64,000 nucleotides of DNA from Allodiplogaster sudhausi (GCA_945643635.1 CALZFC010000356.1:2674501-2738500), one strand, 5' to 3'. Counted from the first letter of the stretch, positions 26,955 to 40,172 are shown. Notes: a model not told the origin generated them from the letters alone. Made by a program: numbers and translations.

Positions 26955-29532
26955 GTACAATTCTTGATTAGGCTGAAAGTTCCCAGTCACCTAGTCAGTG
27001 TTCCGCTTGCATGTTGACCAAGGCACCAAGTAGCATATCCATGCCAGTTGACTCTCTCTCTCGTTCACTCTCTCTCTCGCTCTTGCTCTCTCTCTCTCTC
27101 TTTCTTTTCAGGATGTCTGCCTAAACTATTATGGCGAATGCTAGAGGTAGTAATTGCTGATTCACATCCTGATGCGAGGCGCAACCCTTGAAGCCCGTGT
27201 GCGGGTTTATCCATTAAAATATATCCCATTAACAATCAATCGATATTGATCGATATTTTCCCTTTATTACACTTCTGGAGAGAGAGAAATACGGAGGAAG
27301 GAGGTAGAGAGAAAGGAGCGAGAGAGAGAGAAGAGAAAGAAGAGAGAGAAGAGAGGGAGAGAAGAGAGAGAGAGAGAGAAGAGAGAGAAGACATTATACA
27401 AGTATTAACGAAATAAAATCAGTCGAAATAATATGCACAAAATGCATAACAGTTTATAATCTCCAATACTAGATGAAATATAAAAAAATTAAAACAAATA
27501 TGATTAAAAATAACAATGCTTAAAATAATCATACTCCATGATACTGATATTCATTTTAACATTCTCCATCACTTTTATGATTTCGAAATGAATGCGAAAT
27601 GTGCTGGTGGTTCTGTGGCGAACATTCACCAGAAAGGCAGGAGCAGAAAATAAGGTGCGATCAATCGCTGCTAAGTTCTTTCTACGAAGAGTAATAAAAA
27701 CCAAAGCAACACATGATAAAACTGCATCGAGTCGTTATATTATTTTTCAATTCCTAACTTAGAATACTGTCATTGGTACCGAGCGAATTGAATTTTTTTT
27801 AAATGCGCAATCCAAACAGCTAGCACATTTAATTTTTGGTTGAAGTTGCAGCACACTCACCATCAGATGAATGACCAGTTGGAACTAAGAAATGTTTTCA
27901 TTTTTGTTTTTTTTTACGGCCATCAACTCGATGGGACTGAGAGGAGCGAGGAGGGGCGACAAGAGCGAACTACTGGGAGGGCAGTGATAGAAAGCGATAG
28001 AACGACAGCACGACAGAGTGAGAGACGGAGAGAGAAAGAGAGATAAAGAGAAAGAGAGAGAGAGAGAGAGGAGGGAGAGAGAGGAAAGAGAGGAGAGTTT
28101 ATATGTTTATGCTGCGGTTCTCTACGTTTTTTGATGTTGGATAGTTCTAATAAAAATAGGTAAAGGAAAATTATAATTCTTTTGGAAATTTTATGGAGAA
28201 ATGAACTTCAACAAAAGTATTTAAGTGAGAATTTTAGTTAATTTACTGCAATCTTAAGTTGTGATATCATCACATGTAATTTTTAGCTTCTGTCATTCCG
28301 GTGGATGAGCGGAAAAGAACCACCAGGTCATTTGGCATGCATTTCACACCGATAGAAGTGGAAAAGTGTATATTAAAATTTTTCGGAATATGAATAATTG
28401 GAACAATAATTTTAAATCATATTTTATCCAGTTTTAGAGCACAGCTCCATCTGGCTGGCGTTGTTCGAGGTCGATGCCGCGCGTGTATTTCATTCGGACT
28501 TAACCATATATTGAAGCTATAATAAATTGTATTCGAGTAATAAAATTTTAGTAACAGCTTATAGCGCAAATATTATATAATTTGTTGCTCGCTTTGTGTT
28601 TGAAATTACCGTATTTTAAAACTCGCTTAAATTGTGCTACGCTTTAGTTATGAACACTGTTCTGCTTTAAAGAGAGATAATGTGAGAGAGAGAGAAAGAG
28701 AGAGAGGGAAAGAGAGAGAGAAAAAGAGAGATAGAGGGAGCTAATGAATTTATTTTTTAATATTTTCTAAATGGAAGCATTTCTTCCCTATTATTCGTGT
28801 GCTGTCACTTCAAAATATTATTAATTTCATGTAGATAAATTAATAAATACCCGATGAAGATTAGCCATTGAAGTTAAAAAGCGAAAACTATTGAGCGAAA
28901 AAACATCCGGCGGAGATCTACATTCGATTAAATTGTATTTACTGTTTTCCTACTGGCTTGCTAAACGCCTCTTTAACACTAATGACAAAATGATGATTGC
29001 ATATCTCGAATGACTGCGAGTGAAAAGCGCCTGGCATGCCTCTCCGCATTCTCACTTTGCCTGAGCGCTGCTGACGAGGCGGAAAGTGACCTAAATATAC
29101 GAAGTGTCAGCGGATAAACCTCTTTAGATTCACAGCCCAATCGATTACCATTTAAAAATCAAAATTTGCAGTCTTTTATAACTGAGTCTCTCTAAATGGC
29201 ATGCTCCCTTGCTCTTTTAGTTGGGATGGCGTTAATTGTAAACTGAGTTTGTAGTGAGAATGCAGAAGGAGGTTCCAAAACATTTTTTTTTCTTTAGCGA
29301 ACTTGCTCTGCCATTGAGAAATGAGAGAGCAGAAAGAGAAGGAAACGCATTCTAAGCAGATTATTATCGGGAGAAACACATAGATCAAATACCGACAAAT
29401 AAGCAACGAATGATGAACTACGATTCATGGAATTTGAGAGGGGGGGGGGGAGACCGACGAAAAGAAGAAGAGCGAGTAATTGCCCGACTGACCGGCAATG
29501 GTAGATTTTGAATTATTCATTTATAAAAGTAC
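26955..29532 (+). repeat. left arm of a 2.58 kb near-perfect inverted repeat
   Basis: This arm is the reverse complement of 31079-33654. Coordinates of matched points sum to 60609 over most of its length, so there are essentially no gaps except a 2-bp change in the G run near 29440. I saw only a few mismatches in the parts compared. It contains dispersed-core copies near 27623 and 28286 and GA tracts at 27280-27390, 28020-28100 and 28680-28740. The peptides read here recur identically in the other arm and are not recognisable genes. Confidence 0.92.
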
Positions 29533-31078
29533 TATTGATTGTTGATGAATTTGCTCTACTTTTCCGCTGTGTGATCTGAAGAAAATGTCGATTAAACAGA
29601 ATTCTTGGAGTAATTTATCTTTCACCTTCCAACATCTTCGTTTTCCTCATCTATTCAACAAGATGAACATGTACGCTTTGCTGACCTACAATCCAGTGAT
29701 CCATTCGTGGGTTGCTCGATCGAAGTTTTTGATAGTGGAATCTTCAAATAAAAATAGGCAATGAAAAATTCAAACCAGTTGTTTTCGTTTATAAGTGCAC
29801 AATCTGCTACGAACTTCAACTAAAACGATGGTGCAAAACGCCATGGATTGCGCATTATTAACAAAAATTATTTAAAAAAAATAAAATGAGCTGTACCACT
29901 AGCATTCTAAATGAATATTAAAATTACCGGTTCGCCACCATTTTCTCACTCTACTGCATTGTTTGATATTTTTATTATTATAATTGGCTCTTTGAAGCGA
30001 ACTCGACCACATGTGAATATTAGCCCCTGCCTTTCAGGTGAATGAGCAGTGCAGAAACACCGGGATATCTCGTACTCATTTCGAATTGTATTTTAGTTAC
30101 CAAGCTCAAAAACACATTTTCCTGACACTGCAATCAATGCGAAATCCATGCGAAATGTCCTGGTTGTTTTTTCTCGCTCATTCATACGAAAGGCCGGGAC
30201 TAAAGACCATACCCGATCGTCCTTATAGGGCCCAAGAATCAATAATAAAAAAATAAATAAAAAAAAGAGCAGTGAAGTATAAATATTAAACGGTAACGAA
30301 TGCGTACATTTCAAATTCATATAGAATAACACTGTACCCGCATTTTGATTTTTTTAAAGTTAATTCTCGTTTATTCCCAGAGTCGCAAGCTCGATCGAGC
30401 GTTTTGACTGCGAATTAAAAAAAGAATTACATTTGTAGAAGAACGAAAAGCACGGCAAAAACAGAGTGCTTATGAAATAGTGCGCTTTCATGTGTTAAGA
30501 CAGATGTCTTTAGGGTACGCTTTAACAGAAATTGGAGATCAAAAATGAAAAAAAAACTTTGATTTTAACTGCCCATTCATCAGAGTTTCCTGCAACTTTA
30601 GCCAAAAATTAATTGAGCAAACTGCAATAGAATGCGCATAATAAAAAACAAACAAATAAGTTCGCGCGGTACCAATATCATTATTGTCAGTTATAGATTG
30701 GAAATTAATACAATCGCCACAGCTTTAATGTATTGGTTTGATATGTTTTAATTAATATTGGAGACTGTTACGCAATATCACAAGTGATTTTGAGCCCCTG
30801 CCTTTCAGGTGAATGTGCGAAACAGAACCTATTGGACAGTTCGAATTCATAAAAGTAAAGGGAAAAGTATTTTAATTAATCTTTAAATTTCCTCGCACTG
30901 TCAGGATCGCGAAAATATGAACAAAATGCATTTTATATTTCCAAATTGCTAAACTTGCTCGACTGCCTCGTCGTCGATGTTGCGCGATAATCAGATAATT
31001 GTGAAAATTCAGTTTTCATTCTTTCGCTTCCTCTCTCTTCATCTCTTCCGCTCTCGCTTTTTCCTTCTCTCTCTCTTC
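29533..31078. repeat. spacer of the inverted repeat, itself a repeat copy
   Basis: The spacer has core copies near 30026, 30179 and 30797. From about 29711 onward it is matched in reverse by 34832-36272, with clear divergence and an extra piece in the other copy. No gene is visible. Confidence 0.8.
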
Positions 31079-33654
31079 GTACTTTTATAAATGAATAATT
31101 CAAAATCTACCATTGCCGGTCAGTCGTGCAATTACTCGCTCTTCTTCTTTTCGTCGGTCCCCCCTCCCCTCTCAAATTCCATGAATCGTAGTTCATCATT
31201 CGTTGCTTATTTGTCGGTATTTGATCTATGTGTTTCTCCCGATAATAATCTGCTTAGAATGCGTTTCCTTCTCTTTCTGCTCTCTCATTTCTCAATGGCA
31301 GAGCAAGTTCGCTAAAGAAAAAAAAATGTTTTGGAACCTCCTTCTGCATTCTCACTACAAACTCAGTTTACAATTAACGCCATCCCAACTAAAAGAGCAA
31401 GGGAGCATGCCATTTAGAGAGACTCAGTTATAAAAGACTGCAAATTTTGATTTTTAAATGGTAATCGATTGGGCTGTGAATCTAAAGAGGTTTATCCGCT
31501 GACACTTCGTATATTTAGGTCACTTTCCGCCTCGTCAGCAGCGCTCAGGCAAAGTGAGAATGCGGAGAGGCATGCCAGGCGCTTTTCACTCGCAGTCATT
31601 CGAGATATGCAGTCATCATTTTGTCATTAGTGTTAAAGAGGCGTTTAGCAAGCCAGTAGGAAAACAGTAAATACAATTTAATCGAATGTAGATCTCCGCC
31701 GGATGTTTTTTCGCTCAATAGTTTTCGCTTTTTAACTTCAATGGCTAATCTTCATCGGGTATTTATTAATTTATCTACATGAAATTAATAATATTTTGAA
31801 GTGACAGCACACGAATAATAGGGAAGAAATGCTTCCATTTAGAAAATATTAAAAAATAAATTCATTAGCTCCCTCTATCTCTCTTTTTCTCTCTCTCTTT
31901 CCCTCTCTCTCTTTCTCTCTCTCTCACATTATCTCTCTTTAAAGCAGAACAGTGTTCATAACTAAAGCGTAGCACAATTTAAGCGAGTTTTAAAATACGG
32001 TAATTTCAAACACAAAGCGAGCAACAAATTATATAATATTTGCGCTATAAGCTGTTACTAAAATTTTATTACTCGAATACAATTTATTATAGCTTCAATA
32101 TATGGTTAAGTCCGAATGAAATACACGCGCGGCATCGACCTCGAACAACGCCAGCCAGATGGAGCTGTGCTCTAAAACTGGATAAAATATGATTTAAAAT
32201 TATTGTTCCAATTATTCATATTCCGAAAAATTTTAATATACACTTTTCCACTTCTATCGGTGTGAAATGCATGCCAAATGACCTGGTGGTTCTTTTCCGC
32301 TCATCCACCGGAATGACAGAAGCTAAAAATTACATGTGATGATATCACAACTTAAGATTGCAGTAAATTAACTAAAATTCTCACTTAAATACTTTTGTTG
32401 AAGTTCATTTCTCCATAAAATTTCCAAAAGAATTATAATTTTCCTTTACCTATTTTTATTAGAACTATCCAACATCAAAAAACGTAGAGAACCGCAGCAT
32501 AAACATATAAACTCTCCTCTCTTTCCTCTCTCTCCCTCCTCTCTCTCTCTCTCTCTTTCTCTTTATCTCTCTTTCTCTCTCCGTCTCTCACTCTGTCGTG
32601 CTGTCGTTCTATCGCTTTCTATCACTGCCCTCCCAGTAGTTCGCTCTTGTCGCCCCTCCTCGCTCCTCTCAGTCCCATCGAGTTGATGGCCGTAAAAAAA
32701 AACAAAAATGAAAACATTTCTTAGTTCCAACTGGTCATTCATCTGATGGTGAGTGTGCTGCAACTTCAACCAAAAATTAAATGTGCTAGCTGTTTGGATT
32801 GCGCATTTAAAAAAAATTCAATTCGCTCGGTACCAATGACAGTATTCTAAGTTAGGAATTGAAAAATAATATAACGACTCGATGCAGTTTTATCATGTGT
32901 TGCTTTGGTTTTTATTACTCTTCGTAGAAAGAACTTAGCAGCGATTGATCGCACCTTATTTTCTGCTCCTGCCTTTCTGGTGAATGTTCGCCACAGAACC
33001 ACCAGCACATTTCGCATTCATTTCGAAATCATAAAAGTGATGGAGAATGTTAAAATGAATATCAGTATCATGGAGTATGATTATTTTAAGCATTGTTATT
33101 TTTAATCATATTTGTTTTAATTTTTTTATATTTCATCTAGTATTGGAGATTATAAACTGTTATGCATTTTGTGCATATTATTTCGACTGATTTTATTTCG
33201 TTAATACTTGTATAATGTCTTCTCTCTCTTCTCTCTCTCTCTCTCTTCTCTCCCTCTCTTCTCTCTCTTCTTTCTCTTCTCTCTCTCTCGCTCCTTTCTC
33301 TCTACCTCCTTCCTCCGTATTTCTCTCTCTCCAGAAGTGTAATAAAGGGAAAATATCGATCAATATCGATTGATTGTTAATGGGATATATTTTAATGGAT
33401 AAACCCGCACACGGGCTTCAAGGGTTGCGCCTCGCATCAGGATGTGAATCAGCAATTACTACCTCTAGCATTCGCCATAATAGTTTAGGCAGACATCCTG
33501 AAAAGAAAGAGAGAGAGAGAGAGCAAGAGCGAGAGAGAGAGTGAACGAGAGAGAGAGTCAACTGGCATGGATATGCTACTTGGTGCCTTGGTCAACATGC
33601 AAGCGGAACACTGACTAGGTGACAGGGAACTTTCAGCCTAATCAAGAATTGTAC
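31079..33654 (-). repeat. right arm of the 2.58 kb inverted repeat
   Basis: Mirror of 26955-29532. Its outer end (GTAC at 33651-33654) and inner end (GTAC at 31079-31082) are both reached with matching sequence in the other arm. Beyond each end the similarity stops abruptly. Confidence 0.92.
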
Positions 33655-33935
33655 ACTGTAAATTATTAAAATTCACTAACTGGCTAATATTTAGAAAATA
33701 TGAAAAAAATGTTCGGCGGAGATCAACGTTGGATCACTTTGCATGCTGAAACAGAAAGAGACATTTACGACTCGTCGTCGTGAAGAAAAATTTAGATTCG
33801 CCACTAGCTCGATTACAATCGATAAATCTAAATTCGCAATATTTATTACTGACTAATTGGCACGCTCAATGGAGAGAGAGAGAGAGAGAAAGAGACAGAG
33901 AGAGAGATAGAGAGAGAGACAGAAAGATGGGAGAT

Positions 33936-33996
<61 letters not shown>

Positions 33997-36945
33997 TTAA
34001 AAATGCGCGAAGAGGGTACTTTTTATTTGAAGGAAAGAGCAGATTAATAAAAGTTTTAATTTTTCTTTTCCTATTTTTATTAGACCATCCAAGCTAACGC
34101 AGCTGGGATGCCCAACCGTTCTGGTTCTAAGCAGCCACTTATGACGGCGTTTATAAGTACATTTTTTTTCTTCAAAAAAACACCCTATGTTTGTTGAGTT
34201 TTCCGTTCTCTTGCGTTATCCTTTCCTCTCGCAGTCCCATTAGTGACAAGGTGAGAGAGGGAGGATCGGGATACATACACATCCCGAGCAATGGTGCTGA
34301 CTGGCCCAAATATCTGGCCGACCCGTGCTTTTTCGGCCCCTTCAATTTTGGGCCCGGCCGGCCTGATCCTACTTTTCGAACCTCAGATTTTAATTTTATG
34401 TCTCTCTCTTTCTCGCTATCTACAGCTCGATCCGGCTGGAATTCGAGTGTCTGTGTCTTATGTTGCTTTTTTATGTCCGGTTTCATATGCAAATTAATCA
34501 CGTTCAGGCAAATGTAAACCGCCTGGCCAAATGTGACTTTCCAGAACCCAGCCTTTGCCAAAATTTCTCTACGATGTAGGATAACGGAAAACTCATGGTC
34601 ATATAAATGCCGTCACAATGTTAATTGCACAACTCGATGTCTATTTCTCTCTGTCTCTCGTTCTCTCTCTCTCTCAACCTCTCCTCAATTGCATAATTCA
34701 ACTTGAGCGCCAGAAAATCGGTGTATTATGGAAGTCCTCGTTTACGGACTATACTACCGAACCAGCTGGAGTTGGTCATGCCACGGACTCCCTCGTGTAC
34801 ATATGTATGTCAATTTCCATCTGCAGGTCCAGTACAGAGAGAGAGAGAAAGAGAGAGAGAAGGAAAAAGCGAGAGCGGAAGAGATGAAGAGAGAGGAAGC
34901 GAAAGAATGAAAACTGAATTTTCACAATTATCTGATTATCGCGCAAAATCGACTACGAGGCAGTCGAGCAAGTTTAACAATTTGGAAATATAAAATTTTT
35001 TGTTCATATTTTCGCCATCCTGACAGTACGAGGAAATTTTAAGATTAATTAAAATACGTTTTCCTTCACTTTTATGAATGCGAACTGTCCAGGTGGTTCT
35101 GTTTCGCACATTCACCTGAAAGGCAGGGGCTCAAAATCACTTGTGATATTGCAATGCATCCTTCAAATATTAATTAAAACAGATCAAACCAATACATTAT
35201 TTCGATAAAACTGTGGCGATTGTATTAATTTCCAATTTATAACTGACAATAATGATATTGGTACCGCGCGAACTAATTTGTTTGTTTTTATTATGCGCAT
35301 TCCATTGCAGTTTGCTCAATTAATTTTTGGCTAAAGTTGCAGGAAATTCTGATGAATGGGCATTTAAAACCAAAGTTATTTTTTCATTTTTGATCTCCTG
35401 TTTCTGTTAAAGCTTTCCACCGTCAAAAGGTTCTGCCAGCTGGATGGAACGATACCCTAAAGACACATGTTTTAACACATGCTCTGACATTGTAACGGCA
35501 TTTACAAGCGCACTATTTCATAAGCACTCTATTTTTGTCGAGCTTTCCCTTCTTCTACAAATGTAATTCTTTTTTTAATTCGCAGTCAAAACGCTCGATC
35601 GAGCTTGCGACGCTGGGAATAAACGAGAATTATATTTTAAAAAATCAAAATGCGGGTACAAGAGTTATTCTATACAAATTTGAAATATACGCATTCGCCA
35701 CCGTTTTATATTTATACTCCAATGCACTTTTTTTATTATTGATTCTTGGGCCCTATAAGGACGATCGGGTGTGATCTTTAGACCCGGCCTTTCGTATGAA
35801 TGAGCGAGAAAGAACCACCAGGACATTTCGCATGTATTTCGCATTGATAGTAGTGTCAGGAAAATGTGTTTTTGAGCTTGGTAACTAAAATACAATTCGA
35901 AATGAGTACGAGATATCCCGGTGTTTCTGCACTGCTCATTCACCTGAAAGGCAGGGGCTAATATTCACATGTGGTCGAGTTCGCTTCAAAGAGCCAATTA
36001 TAATAATAAAAATATCAAACAATACAATGCAGTAGAGTGAGAAAACGGTGGCGAACCGTATTTTTACAATTCATTTAGAATGCCAGTGGTACAGCTCATT
36101 TTAATTTTTTTACATAATTTGTTTATAATGCGTAATCCATTTCGGTTTGCACCATCCTGGTTTAGTTGAAGTTCGTAGCAGATTGTGCACTTATAAACGA
36201 AAACAATTGTTTGAATTTTTCATTGCCTATTTTTATTTGAAGATTCCACTATCAAAGACTTCGATCGAGCAAACACGATGTGATGATAGAGCGATATCCC
36301 AACAACTCCTGACAATGAGACATATATGGACAGACATTGCGACGGCATTGATATGCGCACTATGTCTTGGCATCCTATATTTGCTGCGTTTTCCGTTCTA
36401 CAACATCATATATTCCTCTCGCGCTGCCATTAGTGACAAGGAGGGAGAGAGAGGGATGATAGGGATACACTGATTTGAAAGACACTGGAGAGAGATGCAA
36501 CTCATTCATTCTGTACAGGAAGAGACATGTACAGAAAGAGAGATAGAGAGAGAACATGAGTGAGAAAGTGAGAGTGAGGGTGAGAGAATCAACTGGCATT
36601 GATATTCCCCTTGGTGCCAACAAGGCATAGCAAACGGACTACTGCCTGGGTGATTGGAAACGTGCAGCTTATTCAAGAATTGGAGTCTGTAGATAGTTAA
36701 AATTCTTAAAATTTACTGACTTGTTAATGTTTCGAAAATATGGAAAAAGTGTTAGGCGGAAATCTACGTTAGATTTTATTCAGTTTCTAATTTATTTCCC
36801 TACCAGCCGGTTCTTAACCACAAAAATTAACCACTTTTCGTCATATTCAATACTTTTACTGATATCGGTTTAAGATGGAATATCTTTCCTTAAATTTATA
36901 GAAAGGTCCATTTGCTCGGAAGAGGTCGGGCATTAAAGATTTTCC
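33655..36945. repeat. dispersed repeat units, reverse copy of the spacer
   Basis: Core copies are near 35109 and 35938 (minus) and 35783 (plus). Segment 34832-36272 is a diverged reverse copy of 29711-31082. The 36590-36720 end repeats 33555-33670 in direct orientation. GA tracts lie at 33870-33990, 34835-34910 and 36520-36590. A GGGCCCGG-rich hAT-MITE fragment is at 34300-34375. No coding gene is seen. Confidence 0.75.
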
Positions 36946-36949
36946 AAGG

Positions 36950-37355
36950 GAGAAGTAGGATTCTGGAAAATTCCAGGCACCCTTCTGAAAAGTTCCAGGA
37001 GGAAGGGAGTATACAGGTAGACGTTGCTCCTTTCCAAATGATGATTTAGATAATTCCACATCCTAGAGAAGACTCCGCCTAATTCAGAACCTTCTGGAAT
37101 GTTGGTCTATTCCGGAATCTTCTGGAAAAATTCCATGTCCCGGGGTATAACTTGGCTCCTTCTGGAACTTTCTGGAATGTTCCCAGGATCGGGGGTGGAT
37201 GTTGTCCCCTTCCGTAATGTTCGGGAAAATTCCATGTCCCGGAGTAGAACTTTGACCTTTCTGTAGCCTTATCGAATGTTCCCAAAATGCCCTGAAAAAT
37301 TCCACTTCCCTGGGCCAAATCGGGTCCTTCTAGAACCTTCCAGCATGTTCAAAAG
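36950..37355. repeat. array of inverted TTC/GAA blocks resembling heat-shock elements
   Basis: This stretch is an imperfect minisatellite (one spacing about 100 bp, another about 70 bp) filled with alternating TTCnnGAA blocks. Runs of three to five blocks in 5-bp register are at 36960-36975, 37110-37125, 37160-37182 (five blocks), 37210-37232 (five blocks, one imperfect) and 37328-37345. The arrangement matches the heat-shock factor binding pattern. Whether it binds the factor, or merely mimics it by being a palindromic repeat, cannot be told from sequence. Confidence 0.6.
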
Positions 37356-38149
37356 CATGGGCAGAAGTCCACCTCAGGTGCAAAAGTCACTACGTTTTTA
37401 GTGGTAAGAAAGTTGGAACGTTCTTTGTGGTTTTTACAATTTGGATACTTCAAGGGAGGAGCATAGAAGGTTCCAGAAAAAAAACTGTTACAAAGCCACG
37501 CATAGCGCTTTATTATTAGAAAGATTATATGATACTTGTGTTTATTGAAATTTTTTATCAAGTCTCTTCAATAAAAAAATTAATAAGAAATGTCCTGGTG
37601 GTTCTCTGCCGCTCATTCACCTGAAAGGCAGGGGCTTAAAATAACATGTGATGCATAGTCTCTGAGTCGATATTAATAAATATATAGCAAAATGAAATGC
37701 AGTATAGTGATAAACGGTGGCAAATCTGTTTATTTCCAATTCATATTGCATAATGACACTGAGCGCATTTTGATTTCTAAAAAAATACATTGATATGCAA
37801 TGCAAAGCGGTTTGCAACGAGAGTTGGCTTTCCCAGCAGACTCAAATGAATGAACTGTTATAACAACAACAACAAAAAAAAGGCCATAAAGCGTCTGACT
37901 GAAACTTTTAGCCAGCCGGACCTACGGGCTGTGCCTTTGAACACATATAGGATGGTTGCACAGAAATATAGGAATTACTCCCTGTATTGCAAAAGGATTA
38001 TTCCTTGGTTTTTTTTCTTCCAGAGCTTTGAACTTTTAAAGTATTTGCTTGCGAGTACTCCGTGTAATATTGTCACTGAAGAAAGGTTAGGATGCAAATA
38101 TCATTGCGAGAAATAAGATCATCTTCCTTCACTTTCTACCCATGCACTG
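37356..38149. repeat. dispersed repeat, 5' flank of the LTR element
   Basis: A minus-strand core copy is near 37613. Segment 38020-38120, read in reverse, carries an empty site of the Tc1-type family. The last four bases, ACTG (38146-38149), are the target duplication of the LTR element. Confidence 0.7.
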
Positions 38150-38423
38150 TGTCATAGCCCCGGGTGAGCTGTCATAGCCCCGGGTGAGCCAAAGTGCAAC
38201 CGGTCTGCGCTGGTCGCCCCGCCCCTGACGGGACGGAGCGGCTAGCGCTGACTGACACGAGAGGGCGGAGAGAACCACCTCACCAGGCGGCTGTCCCGGG
38301 CTCTGCCCTCCTTCCCCCGTATTTATATAGTATCATCATGCTTTATGATATGTAAGATAAAGATATATATTAATCCCCGTCTCCCTGCCTACTATACATA
38401 AGTAACTACACCACGGTTCTACA
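38150..38423 (+). repeat. 5' LTR
   Basis: The LTR starts with two tandem copies of a 20-bp sequence beginning TGTCATAGCC. A GC-rich middle follows, then a TATA-like stretch (TTTATATA, near 38323). It ends TTCTACA. No difference from the 3' LTR was seen by eye. Confidence 0.95.
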
Positions 38424-38441
38424 TGGAGGTCCCGGGGAGAT
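38424..38441 (+). other. candidate primer-binding site
   Basis: TGGAGGTCCCGGGGAGA follows the LTR with no gap. A TGG start is expected from pairing with a tRNA 3' CCA. I could not name the tRNA. Confidence 0.55.
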
Positions 38442-39802
38442 CCTTCAACTGCTCAACTGCAGGAGATCCTCGAAAGGAGATGAGAGCCCGTCGACGACGC
38501 CAGCGACGCGTCAGGTGTCAGTCGCCCCAAATGCTTGGTTGCGCCTAGGGCCAGTAATACTGTATACGATATTTTAATCCGCTTGGAATAGTTTATTTTT
38601 CGCAAATTAAGCGGCAAATTTTGCTTTAGTTGCGAGGAACCTGCGTGCTGCCCCCAAACAGAAAGAAAAAGAATCATTTGTGTAATCGCGGCATTTAGAC
38701 AGCGCGCATGGGCAACCGAAGTAGGGGGAAGAAGAAAGAATAATATAAGACAGGGCAGCAATCAGTAGGATTGGCATGCTCCGCGAGCTCGCAAATGGCT
38801 GACCTCTCCACCTCCTCTAGAGCGACGCGAGAAATAATGTAAAGTAAAATTAACTCCATGGACTTTCCTTTTATTGTACTCCGTTTGTCAAGGCGAAGAG
38901 TGGAGAGGCTAGAACGCCGCATTTATAATAGATAAGAGTTCCTCGAATAGGCGCAGCGTGCATTAGACATCACTCTCTCCTCAAATTCTATGATCAAATA
39001 AGTTTCTAAATATTTTAATATACATGTTTGCAATAATTTTGTAATGTCCCAATATACATATCTACCCTCCCTTACCCACTTCCTCGGGGCAGCCAGCCAT
39101 CTCCAACACTCCCGGAGTACACGGAAAATTAATTCCCGTCATATACATATTTTTTTTCGATTCTCTACTTATATTTGTTATCATTTCGCGTACATTTATA
39201 TAACATTCCTTCGCCCGAGAGCACACGGTATTCATAATTCCGAAGCTATGTACATATATGCACTATTCTCTCTCAATATCTCTCTCGTTCGCTCTCTCTA
39301 GACCTAAGCGGGCGATACGGTAAAAAACCGGCCTGCAGCTAGGCGCGCAGCCAAGCTCTCATTCTATGCATCTCACCATATCGTCCAATATCTTACATTC
39401 CTCACCCTGTCTGGGCTACATTCAAGCGCGCTTCCCACGCACTGCATATAGAAAAGTGCAAGCTTACGCAGTTTTACGCGCCCGCACATGAAACGAGCCA
39501 AATAGCCGCGCGTTAAAGAAATAGATCTTTATCGCATTCAAGCCCCATCTCTCTCAGTGACATTCCGCACCTTGAGCGATTGCAGAACATGAGTTCATTG
39601 AGACAAAGAAGGACAGCGCGTGAAAGGACATGCATAGAACGCAAGCTCGCAAATTAAGAAAAGCGAAAGTACGAGCGCAGTAAAGAGAAAGAGACAAGCC
39701 GTACTTTACATACATATGTAGGTGCTACGCTGGCATAGACTCATTTATACATACATTCATAGATATGTAATTGCACTGAGATGTGAACACGCATGTATAT
39801 GA

Positions 39803-39845
<43 letters not shown>

Positions 39846-40172
39846 GATATAGATATCCTACACATCAGATATGTCCATAAAAACAATGACTGATAGATTA
39901 ACATCTAGACACTACTCATTTATATAGGCCACCCACATTTTAAGTCCCCATAATTAACCGTGTGCTCCGGGGAGTAACGCACTCATGGCGTTCACTCACA
40001 TATAGCGTCGTACACACGCTCAAGCCACGCAAGTGGCCAAAAAACAGCCATCATTCGTCGACGCGCTCACCCGCGCCGAGGGCCATACTCTTGCTTTACG
40101 CGATATCTCAGAATTTATAACGTGAAATCCAGATTCGAGTCAACGGAACACGATATCGCCAACTTGAAACGC
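38442..40172 (+). other. long untranslated leader of the LTR element
   Basis: About 1.7 kb without a convincing ORF. It contains a (TA)n run at about 39806-39845 and a short CT tract near 39270-39300. The main reading frame is open back to 39978 but has no ATG before 40173. In a second frame, 40006-40122 reads as compact, Gag-like coding sequence that ends at a TGA just as the main frame begins. Confidence 0.6.

Noticed and set aside
27504..33105. Pairs of identical ORFs on opposite strands (66, 68 and 76 residues)
   Set aside because: Identity follows from the inverted repeat itself and not from coding selection.
37084..37318. ORFs reading the TTC/GAA array as protein
   Set aside because: They are repeats of the minisatellite unit without other support.
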